A DNA stretch of 64,000 bases from Cryptosporangium sp044454545 (GTDB lineage: Bacteria; Actinomycetota; Actinomycetes; Mycobacteriales; Cryptosporangiaceae), in contig NZ_JBITDV010000016.1 of assembly GCF_044454545.1 (NCBI RefSeq), forward strand, positions 1-64,000, read 5' to 3'. Below are positions 41,473-51,877 of this stretch, in pieces (position 1 is the first letter of the stretch; each line of letters opens with the position of its first letter). The notes under the pieces were generated by a model, which was not told the DNA's origin, ran no database searches, and saw nothing but the letters and a program-made list of their open reading frames with translations. The translations under genes were made by a program, and so were the position numbers.

Positions 41473-42576
41473 TTACGAGCAGGCGCCGGACTGGCCGGCG
41501 TCGGCGGGCGGGTTCGCGGCGAGGTACGCGTCCATCGTGTCGTCGCGGAGGGCCGCGTAGAGCTGTTCGCCCTTGACCGGGTCGAGCTCGACCGAGCTGC
41601 CGGCCGGCGTCTGCAGATCGTCGGTCGTGAACGGGAGCGTGGTGCACCGCAGGTTGTTCGGCCGCAGGTTTTTCAGACCGAGCGCCAGGTCGGGAAGGTC
41701 GACGCTCTCGTCGACGGTCACCGACTCGGCGACGGTGCTCAGCAGCTTGTCGAGCTTCTGGGGGTTGGCGAACACACCCTTGGTCGTCATCTTCTTGGCG
41801 ACCGCGAGCAAGACCCGCTGCTGGTTCTGCATCCGGCCGAAGTCACCACCGGGGACGGTCTTGCGCTGACGCATGAAGTCTTGCGCTCCGTCGGCGGTGA
41901 GGTAGTTGCAGCCCTTCTTCCACTTGCGCTCGGTGTGGATCGAGGACATGGAGAACGGAATGCAGACCGTGACGCCACCGACGATGCCGACGAGCTTGCG
42001 CACGCTGTTGAAGTCGAGCAGGAACGCGCCGTTGAACTCGACGCCGGTGAGCTGCTGGACGGTCTTCGCGGTCAGCGCCGCACCGCCGTGCACGAAGGCG
42101 GCGTTGATCTTGTCTTTGCCGCCCAGATACTTGCCGTCGTCGGACGCGGGGATGTCGACGTAGCTGTCACGCGGCACGGAAACGATGTATGTCTTGCTCA
42201 GCGTCTTGTCGACGTGGGCGATCATGATCGTGTCGGACCGCAGACCGTCGGTCTTGGCAAAGCTGGCGTCGGTGACCCGGTTGTCGGAGCCCAGGATCAG
42301 GAAGTTCAGCGGGCCCTCGGTGTACGAGGACTTCTTGTCCGACAGGTCACCGAGGATGTCGACCCGCTTGACCTTGCTGTTGTATCGGCTCGTCAGGCCG
42401 TAGCCAGCGGCGAGCGTGCCGCTGGCGAGAATCACCAGCACCATGCCGAAAACGATGCACGCCTTGGCCCACGGCGGCGCCTTCGGTGCGCGCGGCGCCG
42501 TGGTGGAGCGGACCGAGGCCGGACCCGGCGGTTCGGCCGGCGTGCCGGACCGGGCCTCCTTCAGGCCTACTGCCAT
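41473..42576 (-). CDS. LytR-CpsA-Psr family cell-wall glycopolymer ligase (second copy)
   Basis: 367 residues: cytoplasmic Pro-rich 1-36, membrane helix at about 38-60 (ACIVFGMVLVILASGTLAAGY), extracellular LCP domain with NFLILGSDNRV, LRSDTIMIAHVDK, VSVPRDSYVDIP, INAAFVHGGAALT and the GADFMRQRK-like segment (DGAQDFMRQRKTVPGGDFGRMQNQ in parts). Four Cys in the mature part may pair. Start ATG 42576 with GAGGAG 5 nt upstream. It differs clearly from the LCP protein at 6097-7242, so the two are paralogues with separate roles. A 22-bp palindrome lies 18 nt upstream. Confidence 0.92.
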   Translation of the reverse strand: MAVGLKEARSGTPAEPPGPASVRSTTAPRAPKAPPWAKACIVFGMVLVILASGTLAAGYGLTSRYNSKVKRVDILGDLSDKKSSYTEGPLNFLILGSDNRVTDASFAKTDGLRSDTIMIAHVDKTLSKTYIVSVPRDSYVDIPASDDGKYLGGKDKINAAFVHGGAALTAKTVQQLTGVEFNGAFLLDFNSVRKLVGIVGGVTVCIPFSMSSIHTERKWKKGCNYLTADGAQDFMRQRKTVPGGDFGRMQNQQRVLLAVAKKMTTKGVFANPQKLDKLLSTVAESVTVDESVDLPDLALGLKNLRPNNLRCTTLPFTTDDLQTPAGSSVELDPVKGEQLYAALRDDTMDAYLAANPPADAGQSGACS

Positions 42577-42594
42577 TCCGCTCCTCAGCGTCAG

Positions 42595-42616
42595 TCGTAC
42601 CGCCCGGGCGGTACGA
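42595..42616. promoter_or_regulatory. 22-bp perfect palindrome upstream of the second LCP gene
   Basis: The half-site TCGTACCGCCC is repeated in perfect inversion with no spacer, centred on CCCGGG. It ends 18 nt before the LCP start codon. It could be a repressor site or a 5'-UTR hairpin beside the ribosome binding site. No gene lies on the other side for about 430 bp. Confidence 0.5.
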
Positions 42617-43049
42617 GAAACAGCCAGAAGTTAGGAGCGCCGCACTCCGACGAGCGGCACTGAGTTCCGGCGGTTCAAAGCCTGATCGGGTTTTGTCGGC
42701 CAAGCCGTATACCGCGACCAGTCGACTGGGAGCATAGCCAAGGAACTGAAGAATTCGGCTGGTGAACGGAAGCTTGTGGACGGATCCGCCCGAAGGGATG
42801 AGTAGGCGATTACCCTGCGCAGCATTTTGTTACCAGGTGTAATTGACACCGGGCATTAGTGCACGTCGGCCTCGCAAATGACACAGAGCGGGAGTGATTC
42901 GCCGCGAGGAAAGACGCATTTTTCGTTATTGCAGGGATAGGAATCGCTCGACCCACCAAAGCGGGCTATTCGGGAGCAGACGATGAAGGCCCGGCGCTGT
43001 GCGCCGGGCCTTCGGGTCAGTCTTGATGGCGGGACCTAGCCCGTCTCGG
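42617..43049. other. Intergenic region with a tRNA-Ala terminator hairpin
   Basis: No protein gene is seen in this 433-bp stretch, which is locally AT-richer than its surroundings (42800-42960). GAAGGCCCGGCGC (42985-42997) and its inverted copy (43001-43013) form a perfect 13-bp stem with a 3-nt loop, 37 nt past the tRNA-Ala 3' end on the minus strand, and probably terminate tRNA-Ala transcription. The rest presumably holds the LCP promoter, but I see no convincing -35/-10 pair. Confidence 0.6.
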
Positions 43050-43122
43050 TGGAGACGAGGGGAATCGAACCCCTAACCCCCGCCTTGCAAAGGCGGTGCT
43101 CTGCCAATTGAGCTACGTCCCC
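43050..43122 (-). tRNA. tRNA-Ala (anticodon TGC)
   Basis: 73 nt, acceptor GGGGACG/CGTCTCC with the alanine identity pair G3:U70, anticodon stem CCGCC..GGCGG around TTTGCAA giving TGC, T-arm AGGGGTTCGATTCCCCT. CCA not encoded. Follows DLW-39 on the minus strand, the usual place near gyrA in actinobacteria. Confidence 0.96.
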
Positions 43123-43180
43123 CAACTCGCCGCCGGCGGACCGAAGGACGCCGTCGTGGCGAGCGTTGCTGTTAGCCTCT

Positions 43181-43309
43181 TCAGCGGTGGTCGGGCGCCG
43201 TCGTGGCCTCGTGCCACAACTCCCGCTCGTCGCTGGCTTCCTTGAACTTCTTCGCAGCCACAACGGCGACGCCTGCGAGAACCGCAAGCACGAGCGCCTT
43301 CTTCCACAT
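43181..43309 (-). CDS. DLW-39 family small protein
   Basis: 42 residues from ATG 43309 (AGGAG 8 nt upstream). The sequence begins MWKKALVLAVLAGVAVVAAK, a hydrophobic helix, then KKFKEASDERELWHEATTAP, matching the actinobacterial DLW-39 family, which is about 39 residues long and is found between tRNA-Ile and tRNA-Ala near gyrA. Function unknown; probably a membrane-associated peptide. Confidence 0.88.
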   Translation of the reverse strand: MWKKALVLAVLAGVAVVAAKKFKEASDERELWHEATTAPDHR

Positions 43310-43347
43310 GGAGAGTGCTCCTTCCCGAAGTTATTGCCGGTTGCTGG

Positions 43348-43421
43348 TGGGGCTAGCTGGAATCGAACCAGCGACCTCATCGTTATCAGCGATGCGCTCT
43401 AACCGACTGAGCTATAGCCCC
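43348..43421 (-). tRNA. tRNA-Ile (anticodon GAT)
   Basis: 74 nt, acceptor GGGGCTA/TAGCCCC, anticodon loop CTGATAA giving GAT, T-arm GCTGGTTCGATTCCAGC. CCA not encoded. Lies between DUF3566 and DLW-39. Confidence 0.96.
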
Positions 43422-43474
43422 GGACGCGAGACAGAACGTTACCCTACCGATCTGCCCCGCCCCAAACCGCGTGC

Positions 43475-44854
43475 CTACTGGTTGCGCTCCGCGAGCGTCA
43501 GCTCGATGCCGCCGACCAGGTCTGCACAGACGTTGTAGATGAATGCGCCGAGCGTGGCCAGAGCCGTGAACAGAACCATGTTCACGGCGCCGAGCAGCGC
43601 GGACCCACCGATCACCATCTTCGCGGTGATCGCCAGGTCGATGCCCTGGCTACCGTCCTGCCCCGCGGTGACCGTGCTGATCGTCTCGTTGAGGCTGTCC
43701 CACACGCCGAGCGCGCCGAGCACCATGTACAGGATCGACGTGGCCACCACGGACGCGATGAAGAGCACCAGCGACACCGCGAACGAGAACTTCATCACCG
43801 ACCACGGGTCGACCTTCTTGAGCTGCAGCCGGGCCCGGCGAGGGCCCCGGCTCGCGGCCGCGGAGACCGTCTGACGCGCGGACCGCACGGCGTCGCCGAC
43901 CTGGACGCGCGGCGGCGCGGTGCCTGCGGCCTGACCGGGCTGGCCGACCTGACCGGGCTGGCCGACCAAGCCGGGCTGGGCGGTCTGGCCGAACTGGCCG
44001 GGCTGACCCAACTGGCCCGGCTGGGGTGCGCCGCCGGAGACCGGAGCGGTGCCCGCGGGCATCCCGACGTGCGCCGAAGCAGCCGGCGGACTACTGACGG
44101 CGTGCGGGCTACTGACGGCGTGGGCGGCCGCCGGGCTGACCGACGCGGCGCCCGAGCGGCCCGGGTCGCGGTCGAACGACGGCATCGCGGCCGTCGCCGG
44201 GGCGGGTGCGGGCGTCGGCGGCTTGACCGACGCCGTGCTGCGGGCCGAGGCGCCGGACGCACCGATCGAGCCCCCGGACGTGGGGGCTGCGGAAACCGGG
44301 GCGCCTCCGACGGCCGACTTGCCGTACGTCGTACCGGTGGCCTTGGACGCCTGACGGGCCGCCGCACCGTTCTGCGCGCCGGACGTCGGCATGGCCGACG
44401 TGGGCGCCGCCGACGACGGAGGCGCGGAGGCCGGGGTGCTCTTCGCCGCGGGCGGCTGAGCCTTGGCCGACACGGTCGTCGGCGTGGCTGCGGCCGAGCT
44501 CTTCGGCGTCGGCGGGGCCGCCTTCGCCGCACCGGCACCGGTCTGGGGAGCAGCCGGGCGGGTCGCGCCCTGCTGCGAGCCGTTGGTGCCGTTCTGAGCA
44601 CCCGGGCCCGACGGCCCGCCACCCGGCTTCGGGGTGGCGGACGGGTCCGTCGTGTTGGGCTTGGGCGGCTGCGCCGGCGCGGCCGGCTTGGCCGAGGGCG
44701 CAGTGGCGCCGCTCCGGCTGGTGTCTCGGGCCGGCGTGCCCGAGCCCCCGACGGTGGCTCTCCCCACGGTGGCCTTACCCACCGCGGCGGACGCCCGGGC
44801 GGAGGCGCTCGAATTCTGAGCGCCCGGCCCGTCCGTGTTCTCGGAGTCAGTCAT
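43475..44854 (-). CDS. DUF3566 membrane protein with a long disordered N-terminus
   Basis: 459 residues. About 1-340 are low-complexity Ala/Pro/Thr/Gly/Ser, including GQPGQ-type repeats at about 290-320 (QPGQLGQPGQFGQTAQPG). The DUF3566 domain is C-terminal (about 345-459), with two membrane helices (MKFSFAVSLVLFIASVVATS and GGSALLGAVNMVLFTALATL) and WDSLNETISTV. Typical DUF3566 proteins are about 150-300 aa, so the extension is large. The ATG shares a base with the gyrA stop (TGATG), so it is translated with gyrA. Function unknown. Confidence 0.88.
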   Translation of the reverse strand: MTDSENTDGPGAQNSSASARASAAVGKATVGRATVGGSGTPARDTSRSGATAPSAKPAAPAQPPKPNTTDPSATPKPGGGPSGPGAQNGTNGSQQGATRPAAPQTGAGAAKAAPPTPKSSAAATPTTVSAKAQPPAAKSTPASAPPSSAAPTSAMPTSGAQNGAAARQASKATGTTYGKSAVGGAPVSAAPTSGGSIGASGASARSTASVKPPTPAPAPATAAMPSFDRDPGRSGAASVSPAAAHAVSSPHAVSSPPAASAHVGMPAGTAPVSGGAPQPGQLGQPGQFGQTAQPGLVGQPGQVGQPGQAAGTAPPRVQVGDAVRSARQTVSAAASRGPRRARLQLKKVDPWSVMKFSFAVSLVLFIASVVATSILYMVLGALGVWDSLNETISTVTAGQDGSQGIDLAITAKMVIGGSALLGAVNMVLFTALATLGAFIYNVCADLVGGIELTLAERNQ

Positions 44855-47337
44855 CAGCCGTCCTGTCCGTCAGGTTCGTCCTCGTTGCGCGCGATCGCCA
44901 CCAGTGTCACCCCGGCTGGGAGCTCCATGAGCTTCACCCCCATCGTGTTCCGGTCGCGAGTGCGGCGAACTTGCCGCACCGGCGTCCGGATCACGCCTCC
45001 GTTGGACGTGATGGCGAAGAGCTCATCATCGGTGGTAACCGCAAGTGCCGCGATGAGACGTCCGCGCTTGGAGACGATCCTGGCAGTGACGACCCCCTTA
45101 CCACCACGACCTTGGACCGGATACTCCTCGATCGGCGTCCGCTTGGCGAAGCCGCCCTCGGTCGCGACGAGCACGTCCATGCCTTCGCGGGCGACGTGCA
45201 TCGAGAGCAATTCGTCCTCGCCGGTGAACCGCATACCGATAACGCCCGAGGTCGCGCGGCCCATCGGGCGCAGCATCTCGTCGTCGCCCTTGAAGCAGAT
45301 CGCCTGGGCCTGCTTGCTGATCAGCAGCAGGTTGTCGGATTCGTTGATCAGTTCGGCGCCGACCAGTTCGTCGCCGTCGCGCAAGTTGATCGCGATGACG
45401 CCGCCCTGGCGGTTCGAGTCGAACTCGGTGAGCTTGGTCTTTTTCACCAGGCCGGTGCGGGTCGCGAGGACCAGGTACGGCGCGTCCTCGTAGGTGCGGA
45501 TCTCGATGACTTCGGCGATCTGCTCGTCGGGCTGGAACGCGAGCAGGTTCGCGACGTGCTGGCCGCGGGCCGTCCGGGTCGCCTCAGGTAGCTCGTACGC
45601 CTTCACGCGGTAGACGCGGCCCTTGTTCGTGAAGAACAGGATCCAGTCGTGCGTCGAGCAGACGAAGAAGTGCGCGACGATGTCGTCCTGCTTGAGCGCG
45701 GCGCCCTGCACACCCTTGCCGCCGCGGCGCTGCGACCGGTAGAGGTCGACCTTCGTCCGCTTGGCGTAGCCGGTGCGGGTGATCGTGACGACCACCGGCT
45801 CCTCGGCGATCAGGTCTTCCATCGAGACGTCGCCGTCGAACGGCAGGATCGTCGTCCGCCGGTCGTCGCCGTACTTCTCGACGATCGCGGCCAGCTCTTC
45901 GCCGATGATCTGGCGCTGACGCTCGTCGCTGGCCAGGATCGCCTCGAGTTCGGCGATGTCGGTCATGATCTGGTTGTACTCGTCGATGATCTTCTGGCGC
46001 TCGAGAGCCGCCAGCCGGCGCAGCTGCATGTCGAGGATGGCGGTGGCCTGCAGCTCGTCGATCTCCAGGAGCTGCATCAGGCCGGTCCGCGCGACCTCGA
46101 CCGTCTCGGACGCCCGGATCAGCGCGATGACCTCGTCGAGCGCGTCGAGCGCCTTGAGGTAACCACGCAAGATGTGGGCCCGCTCCTCCTTCTTGCGGAG
46201 GCGGTAGCGGGTACGACGGACGATGACCTCGATCTGGTGCGCAACGTAGTACCGCAGCATCTGGGCGATGTTCAGCGTCCGCGGGACGCCGTCGACGATC
46301 GCCAGCATGTTTACGCCGAACGAGTCCTGCAGCTGGGTGTGCTTGTACAGGTTGTTCAGCACGACCTTGGCGACCGCGTCCCGCTTGAGGACCAGCACCA
46401 GACGCTGACCGGTACGGCCGGAGGACTCGTCGCGGATGTCGGCGATGCCGGCGAGCTTGCCCTCCTTGACCAGCTCGGCGATGCGCTCGGCCAGGTTGTC
46501 GGGGTTCACCTGGTAGGGCAGCTCGGTGACGACCAGCATCTGCCGGCCCCGGCGGTCTTCCTCGACCTCGACGATCGACCGCATGCGGATCGAGCCGCGG
46601 CCGGTGCGGTACGCGTCCGCGATTCCTTCGGAGCCGACGATCAGCGCACCGGTCGGGAAGTCCGGGCCCTTGATCCGCGACATCGCCGCGACGATCGTCT
46701 CTTCCTCCGGCGCGTCCGGGTTGTCGAGACACCACTGGACGCCGGCCGAGACCTCGCGCAGGTTGTGCGGCGGGATGTTCGTCGCCATCCCGACCGCGAT
46801 GCCGGCCGATCCGTTGACCAGCAGGTTCGGGAACCGAGCGGGCATGATCGCCGGCTCGGTCGCCCGCCCGTCGTAGTTCGGGTTCATATCGACGGTGTCT
46901 TCGTCGATGTCCCGAACCATTTCCATGGCCAGCGGGTCGAGGCGGCACTCGGTGTACCGCATCGCGGCGGCCGGGTCGTTGCCCGGCGAGCCGAAGTTGC
47001 CGTTGCCGTCGATCAGCGGATAGCGCAGTGACCAGGGCTGCGCCATCCGGACGAGCGTGTCGTAGATCGAGGAGTCACCGTGGGGGTGGTACTGCCCCAT
47101 CACGTCGCCGACGACCCGGGAGCACTTCACGTACCCCCGGTCGGGCCGGTATCCGCCGTCGTACATGCCGTACAGGACCTTGCGGTGCACGGGCTTCAGG
47201 CCGTCCCGCACGTCCGGCAGCGCACGACCGACGATGACGCTCATCGCGTAGTCGAGGTAGCTGCGCTGCATCTCCACTTCGAGCCCGACGGGCTCGACGC
47301 GGTCGCCGGAGGGTGGCGGGGTCGTCGTCTCGGTCAC
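44854..47337 (-). CDS. gyrA: DNA gyrase subunit A
   Basis: 827 residues. Catalytic Tyr128 in AAMRYTE; quinolone-resistance region HPHGDSSIYD with Ser89 and Asp93 at the positions of E. coli Ser83 and Asp87, that is, the susceptible-type residues; GyrA box QRRGGKG in the C-terminal beta-pinwheel; QPDEQIAEV and similar repeats. With GyrB it introduces negative supercoils. GTG start at 47337 has GGAAGG 6 nt upstream. Downstream of gyrB by about 150 bp and coupled to DUF3566. Confidence 0.98.
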   Translation of the reverse strand: MTETTTPPPSGDRVEPVGLEVEMQRSYLDYAMSVIVGRALPDVRDGLKPVHRKVLYGMYDGGYRPDRGYVKCSRVVGDVMGQYHPHGDSSIYDTLVRMAQPWSLRYPLIDGNGNFGSPGNDPAAAMRYTECRLDPLAMEMVRDIDEDTVDMNPNYDGRATEPAIMPARFPNLLVNGSAGIAVGMATNIPPHNLREVSAGVQWCLDNPDAPEEETIVAAMSRIKGPDFPTGALIVGSEGIADAYRTGRGSIRMRSIVEVEEDRRGRQMLVVTELPYQVNPDNLAERIAELVKEGKLAGIADIRDESSGRTGQRLVLVLKRDAVAKVVLNNLYKHTQLQDSFGVNMLAIVDGVPRTLNIAQMLRYYVAHQIEVIVRRTRYRLRKKEERAHILRGYLKALDALDEVIALIRASETVEVARTGLMQLLEIDELQATAILDMQLRRLAALERQKIIDEYNQIMTDIAELEAILASDERQRQIIGEELAAIVEKYGDDRRTTILPFDGDVSMEDLIAEEPVVVTITRTGYAKRTKVDLYRSQRRGGKGVQGAALKQDDIVAHFFVCSTHDWILFFTNKGRVYRVKAYELPEATRTARGQHVANLLAFQPDEQIAEVIEIRTYEDAPYLVLATRTGLVKKTKLTEFDSNRQGGVIAINLRDGDELVGAELINESDNLLLISKQAQAICFKGDDEMLRPMGRATSGVIGMRFTGEDELLSMHVAREGMDVLVATEGGFAKRTPIEEYPVQGRGGKGVVTARIVSKRGRLIAALAVTTDDELFAITSNGGVIRTPVRQVRRTRDRNTMGVKLMELPAGVTLVAIARNEDEPDGQDG

Positions 47338-47486
47338 GAACTGCCTTCCGGTGTGGATATCGTGCCCGCGAGCGGGATTTTTGCACGATATGCCGTTTTA
47401 CGATGTGGATGAGGCTGTGAACAGTGTGGACAACTCCGGGCAGGCGTTTTTGTGGCCCCTAGCCAGCGTCTCCACTCGCCAAACGT

Positions 47487-49442
<1,956 letters not shown>

Positions 49443-49620
49443 GGACGGGCCTCGGCTGCTCTCTCCACCGGCGGTCCGGCGGCGTCGGGCGCGCACGCAG
49501 AGCATCACGCGCGCGGGTACGGCTTCAGTCTAGCCGTGTCGTCCGACAGGAAGTTGCAGCGGCGCGGCCTGTGGACGAGCTGACGCGCTCGAACCCCCTC
49601 CGCGTGGGTACCTACCGGGG

Positions 49621-50163
49621 CTACGTGCCGACTTCGTACGACCGATTTCCCGGCGCGAATCGTGCCGCTGTGGTAGTCGGATAACGACCGTACCGTGGCC
49701 GGGCCACCGAGCCGGACTCGTGGGGCTCCGGGGGCATTTCGCGCGTCGGGTAACTGGACCTCCGGTCGGCCTTCAGCCCGGGGCGCGCCGGGTCGGACGC
49801 CGAGGGCGGGGCGTCGGTCGTGGAGCCGGCCGGCTCGTAGTCTTCGGCCGGCTGGGGTTCACCGGTGCGAGCGCCCGACATGCCGGTCGCCAGCCGGGAC
49901 GCGAACATGCTCAGCAGCTCGGCGGTCTCGCCCAGTGAGCCGACGACGTCCTTGGCCGACTTCGACGCGTCGGACAGCTGGGTGGAGACGTCGGCCGGGA
50001 CGGCTTCCTTGCGCCCGTCGTCGTACTCGATCTCCAGGTGCCGGACGGCGCCGGCCGCGGTGGCGAGCTTCTGTGAGGCGCCGACCAGCGGACCGCGTTG
50101 CTGACGTACCTGCTCGGCGAGGAACCGCAGCTGGCTCGCGAGCCGCTCCAGCTCAGAAGCCAT
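49621..50163 (-). CDS. Uncharacterised protein with an N-terminal helical region
   Basis: 180 residues, not recognised. Residues 1-100 are predicted helical (MASELERLASQLRFLAEQVR, then VSTQLSDASKSAKDVVGSLGE) with a short YDDGRKEAVP strand region; residues 105-180 are disordered, rich in Pro, Ser, Arg and Tyr. Size and helical N-terminus recall secreted WXG100-like proteins, but no WxG motif is visible. It follows the 86-aa gene on the same strand after 97 bp and lies between it and gyrB. Confidence 0.65.
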   Translation of the reverse strand: MASELERLASQLRFLAEQVRQQRGPLVGASQKLATAAGAVRHLEIEYDDGRKEAVPADVSTQLSDASKSAKDVVGSLGETAELLSMFASRLATGMSGARTGEPQPAEDYEPAGSTTDAPPSASDPARPGLKADRRSSYPTREMPPEPHESGSVARPRYGRYPTTTAARFAPGNRSYEVGT

Positions 50164-50260
50164 CGGGCCGCCTCCAGGAACCGTTGGTACTGGTGCGCGT
50201 GCTCTCCGTATTCATTCTTCCACTGTTCGGAGGATCGGACAGGTGTATGGCGGAACCGAA

Positions 50261-50521
50261 TCAGGTCCTGCCCACGAACCGCCGACCTTCGGCGACCGCG
50301 TTGTGCATCGCGGCGAGCGAGCGCTCGATCTCTCCGAGGTTCATCTGGAGCTGGCCGAGGATCCGCTGGTCGTCACGGGACGCGCTACCACCGATCGCGG
50401 ACTCGACCTGTGCGATCGCTTCCTCGATCCGCTGCTTGAGCCGGCCGAGATTGGTGGATTGCCGCTCGACCTCGTGCAGCTGAGTGCGGAGCAGCCCTTT
50501 TACGGCGTCCGGAGTGGCCAC
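50261..50521 (-). CDS. Small helical (coiled-coil) protein
   Basis: 86 residues, nearly all helical and rich in Leu, Gln and Glu (LLRTQLHEVERQSTNLGRLK, RILGQLQMNLGEIERSLAAM). It looks like a two-helix hairpin. No signal peptide or known motif. It is the first gene of a minus-strand pair with the 180-aa gene and is divergent from the FAD oxidoreductase; the shared 266-bp intergenic region carries the dyads at 50618-50713. Function unknown. Confidence 0.65.
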   Translation of the reverse strand: MATPDAVKGLLRTQLHEVERQSTNLGRLKQRIEEAIAQVESAIGGSASRDDQRILGQLQMNLGEIERSLAAMHNAVAEGRRFVGRT

Positions 50522-50617
50522 GGCGGATCACTTTAGCGGTCCCGCGAGCGTCCGAGTTCGACGGTGAAGCGAACGGGAACGCTGTGCCAACTGAGTCGTC
50601 CGATACATAGTCGATCC

Positions 50618-50713
50618 ACATTGATCGATGTAGATCCTGCTGTATCCACATATCCACAGGTGCCCTGTGGATAACTTCGATAGGTGCATCGAGGTTGATA
50701 TATGTTTATCAAC
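50618..50713. promoter_or_regulatory. Control block A: ACATTGATC palindrome, DnaA-box-like dyad, GTTGATA dyad
   Basis: Three dyads lie in 96 bp: ACATTGATCGATGT (50618-50631, one mismatch pair); a composite block at 50644-50673 with ATCCACA followed by TATCCACA-N7-TGTGGATA (perfect 10-bp arms 50651-50660 and 50664-50673, the right side reading TGTGGATAA, a DnaA-box complement); and GTTGATA-N6-TATCAAC (50694-50713). The composite block recurs upstream of the HTH/citrate-synthase-like gene at 51774-51803. Confidence 0.6.
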
Positions 50714-50787
50714 ATTAATCGACATTGAGGGCGAATGTATAGGCGGCGGTAACTCGTGTGAGTCGGGTGACCTGTGACGATGGGGGT

Positions 50788-51744
50788 ATGTCGCCTGACG
50801 TGCAGATCATTGGCGCCGGGATCGCGGGGCTCGCGTGTGCGCGCGCCCTGGCGAGCGCCGGCCACGAGGTTGTTGTCCGGGAACGGGGGGCCGCGATCGG
50901 CGGCCGGTTGGCGACGCGGGAACTGGACGGCCGTCCGGTGGACCTCGGCGCGTCGTACCTGACCTGTCGGGACGAAGCGTTCCGCACGCTGGTCGACGAC
51001 TGGGTGCGCCGTGGTCTCGCCCACCCCTGGACCAGCTCGTTCGCCGTCCACAACCGGCTCGGGCTCAGCCGCAGCGAGGACGGACCGATGCGTTACGGCG
51101 CCGGCCGGGGGCTGGCCGCGCTGGTCGAGGACCTGGCCACGGGTATCCCGGTCCGCCTGGGCGACCCGGTCACCGACGTCGGGCCCGGCCCGGTGGTCGA
51201 CGGGGTCGAGGTCGACGCGGTCGTGCTCGCGATGCCCGATCCGGAGGCACACCAGCTGCTCGACCCGGCCTGCGAGGCCGAGCGGGCGGCGGTGAGTTCG
51301 GCCTGGTCACCGGTGATCGCAGTGGCTGCGGCCTGGTCGCGTCGCCGGTGGGACGTCGAGGGGGTGTTCGTGCACGACGACCCGGTTCTGGACTGGATCG
51401 CCGACGACGGCCGCCGACGCGCCGACTCCGCGCCGGTCCTGGTCGCGCACAGCACGACCGGGTACGCGTCGGAGCACCTGGACGAGGTCGACAAGAACCC
51501 GGAGGAGGTCGTCCACCAGGTCGTCGACGCGGTCCGGGCGATCCTCGACGTCGACGAGCCGCCGCGCTGGACGTACGCGCAGGCCTGGCCGTATGCGAAG
51601 CCACTCGCTCCGCGGGCGTCGCCGTTCTTCCTGGGCGACGGCGGAATCGCGATCTGCGGTGACGCGTGGGGCTCCCCGCGCGTCGAGAACGCCTGGCTCT
51701 CGGGCCACAAGCTCGGCACGGAGCTCGCCCGCCGCCTGGCCTGA
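50788..51744 (+). CDS. Renalase-like FAD-dependent oxidoreductase
   Basis: 318 residues from ATG 50788. The N-terminal dinucleotide-binding motif IIGAGIAGLACARAL (about 7-21) and GAAIGGRLATRE (FAD-ribose and GG motifs) are intact; the C-terminal FAD motif is GGIAICGDAWGSPRVENAWLSG in part. Overall length and layout match NAD(P)/FAD-dependent amine-oxidase-like proteins of the renalase group. The substrate is unknown. It is followed after 133 bp by the HTH/citrate-synthase-like gene; both carry similar upstream control blocks, so they are likely co-regulated. A GTG at 50758 is an alternative start. Confidence 0.85.
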   Translation: MSPDVQIIGAGIAGLACARALASAGHEVVVRERGAAIGGRLATRELDGRPVDLGASYLTCRDEAFRTLVDDWVRRGLAHPWTSSFAVHNRLGLSRSEDGPMRYGAGRGLAALVEDLATGIPVRLGDPVTDVGPGPVVDGVEVDAVVLAMPDPEAHQLLDPACEAERAAVSSAWSPVIAVAAAWSRRRWDVEGVFVHDDPVLDWIADDGRRRADSAPVLVAHSTTGYASEHLDEVDKNPEEVVHQVVDAVRAILDVDEPPRWTYAQAWPYAKPLAPRASPFFLGDGGIAICGDAWGSPRVENAWLSGHKLGTELARRLA

Positions 51745-51760
51745 CCCTCTCTGATGTGGG

Positions 51761-51846
51761 TCGATCGATATTGATCCACATATCCACAAGACACCTGTGG
51801 ATACCGTCAGCCCGCTAGGACGCGGCCTCGATACATTGATCAATGT
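51761..51846. promoter_or_regulatory. Control block B: repeat of block A upstream of the HTH/citrate-synthase-like gene
   Basis: A 30-bp segment (51774-51803) matches 50644-50673 at 26 of 30 positions and keeps TATCCACA-N7-TGTGGATA. The perfect palindrome ACATTGATCAATGT (51833-51846) follows, ending 31 nt before the ATG at 51878, and an ATCGATATTGAT near-palindrome lies just before the block. Suitable for autoregulation. Confidence 0.6.
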
Positions 51847-51877
51847 GGCCGAGTCCGGGCGAGACGGGAGGTGAGGG

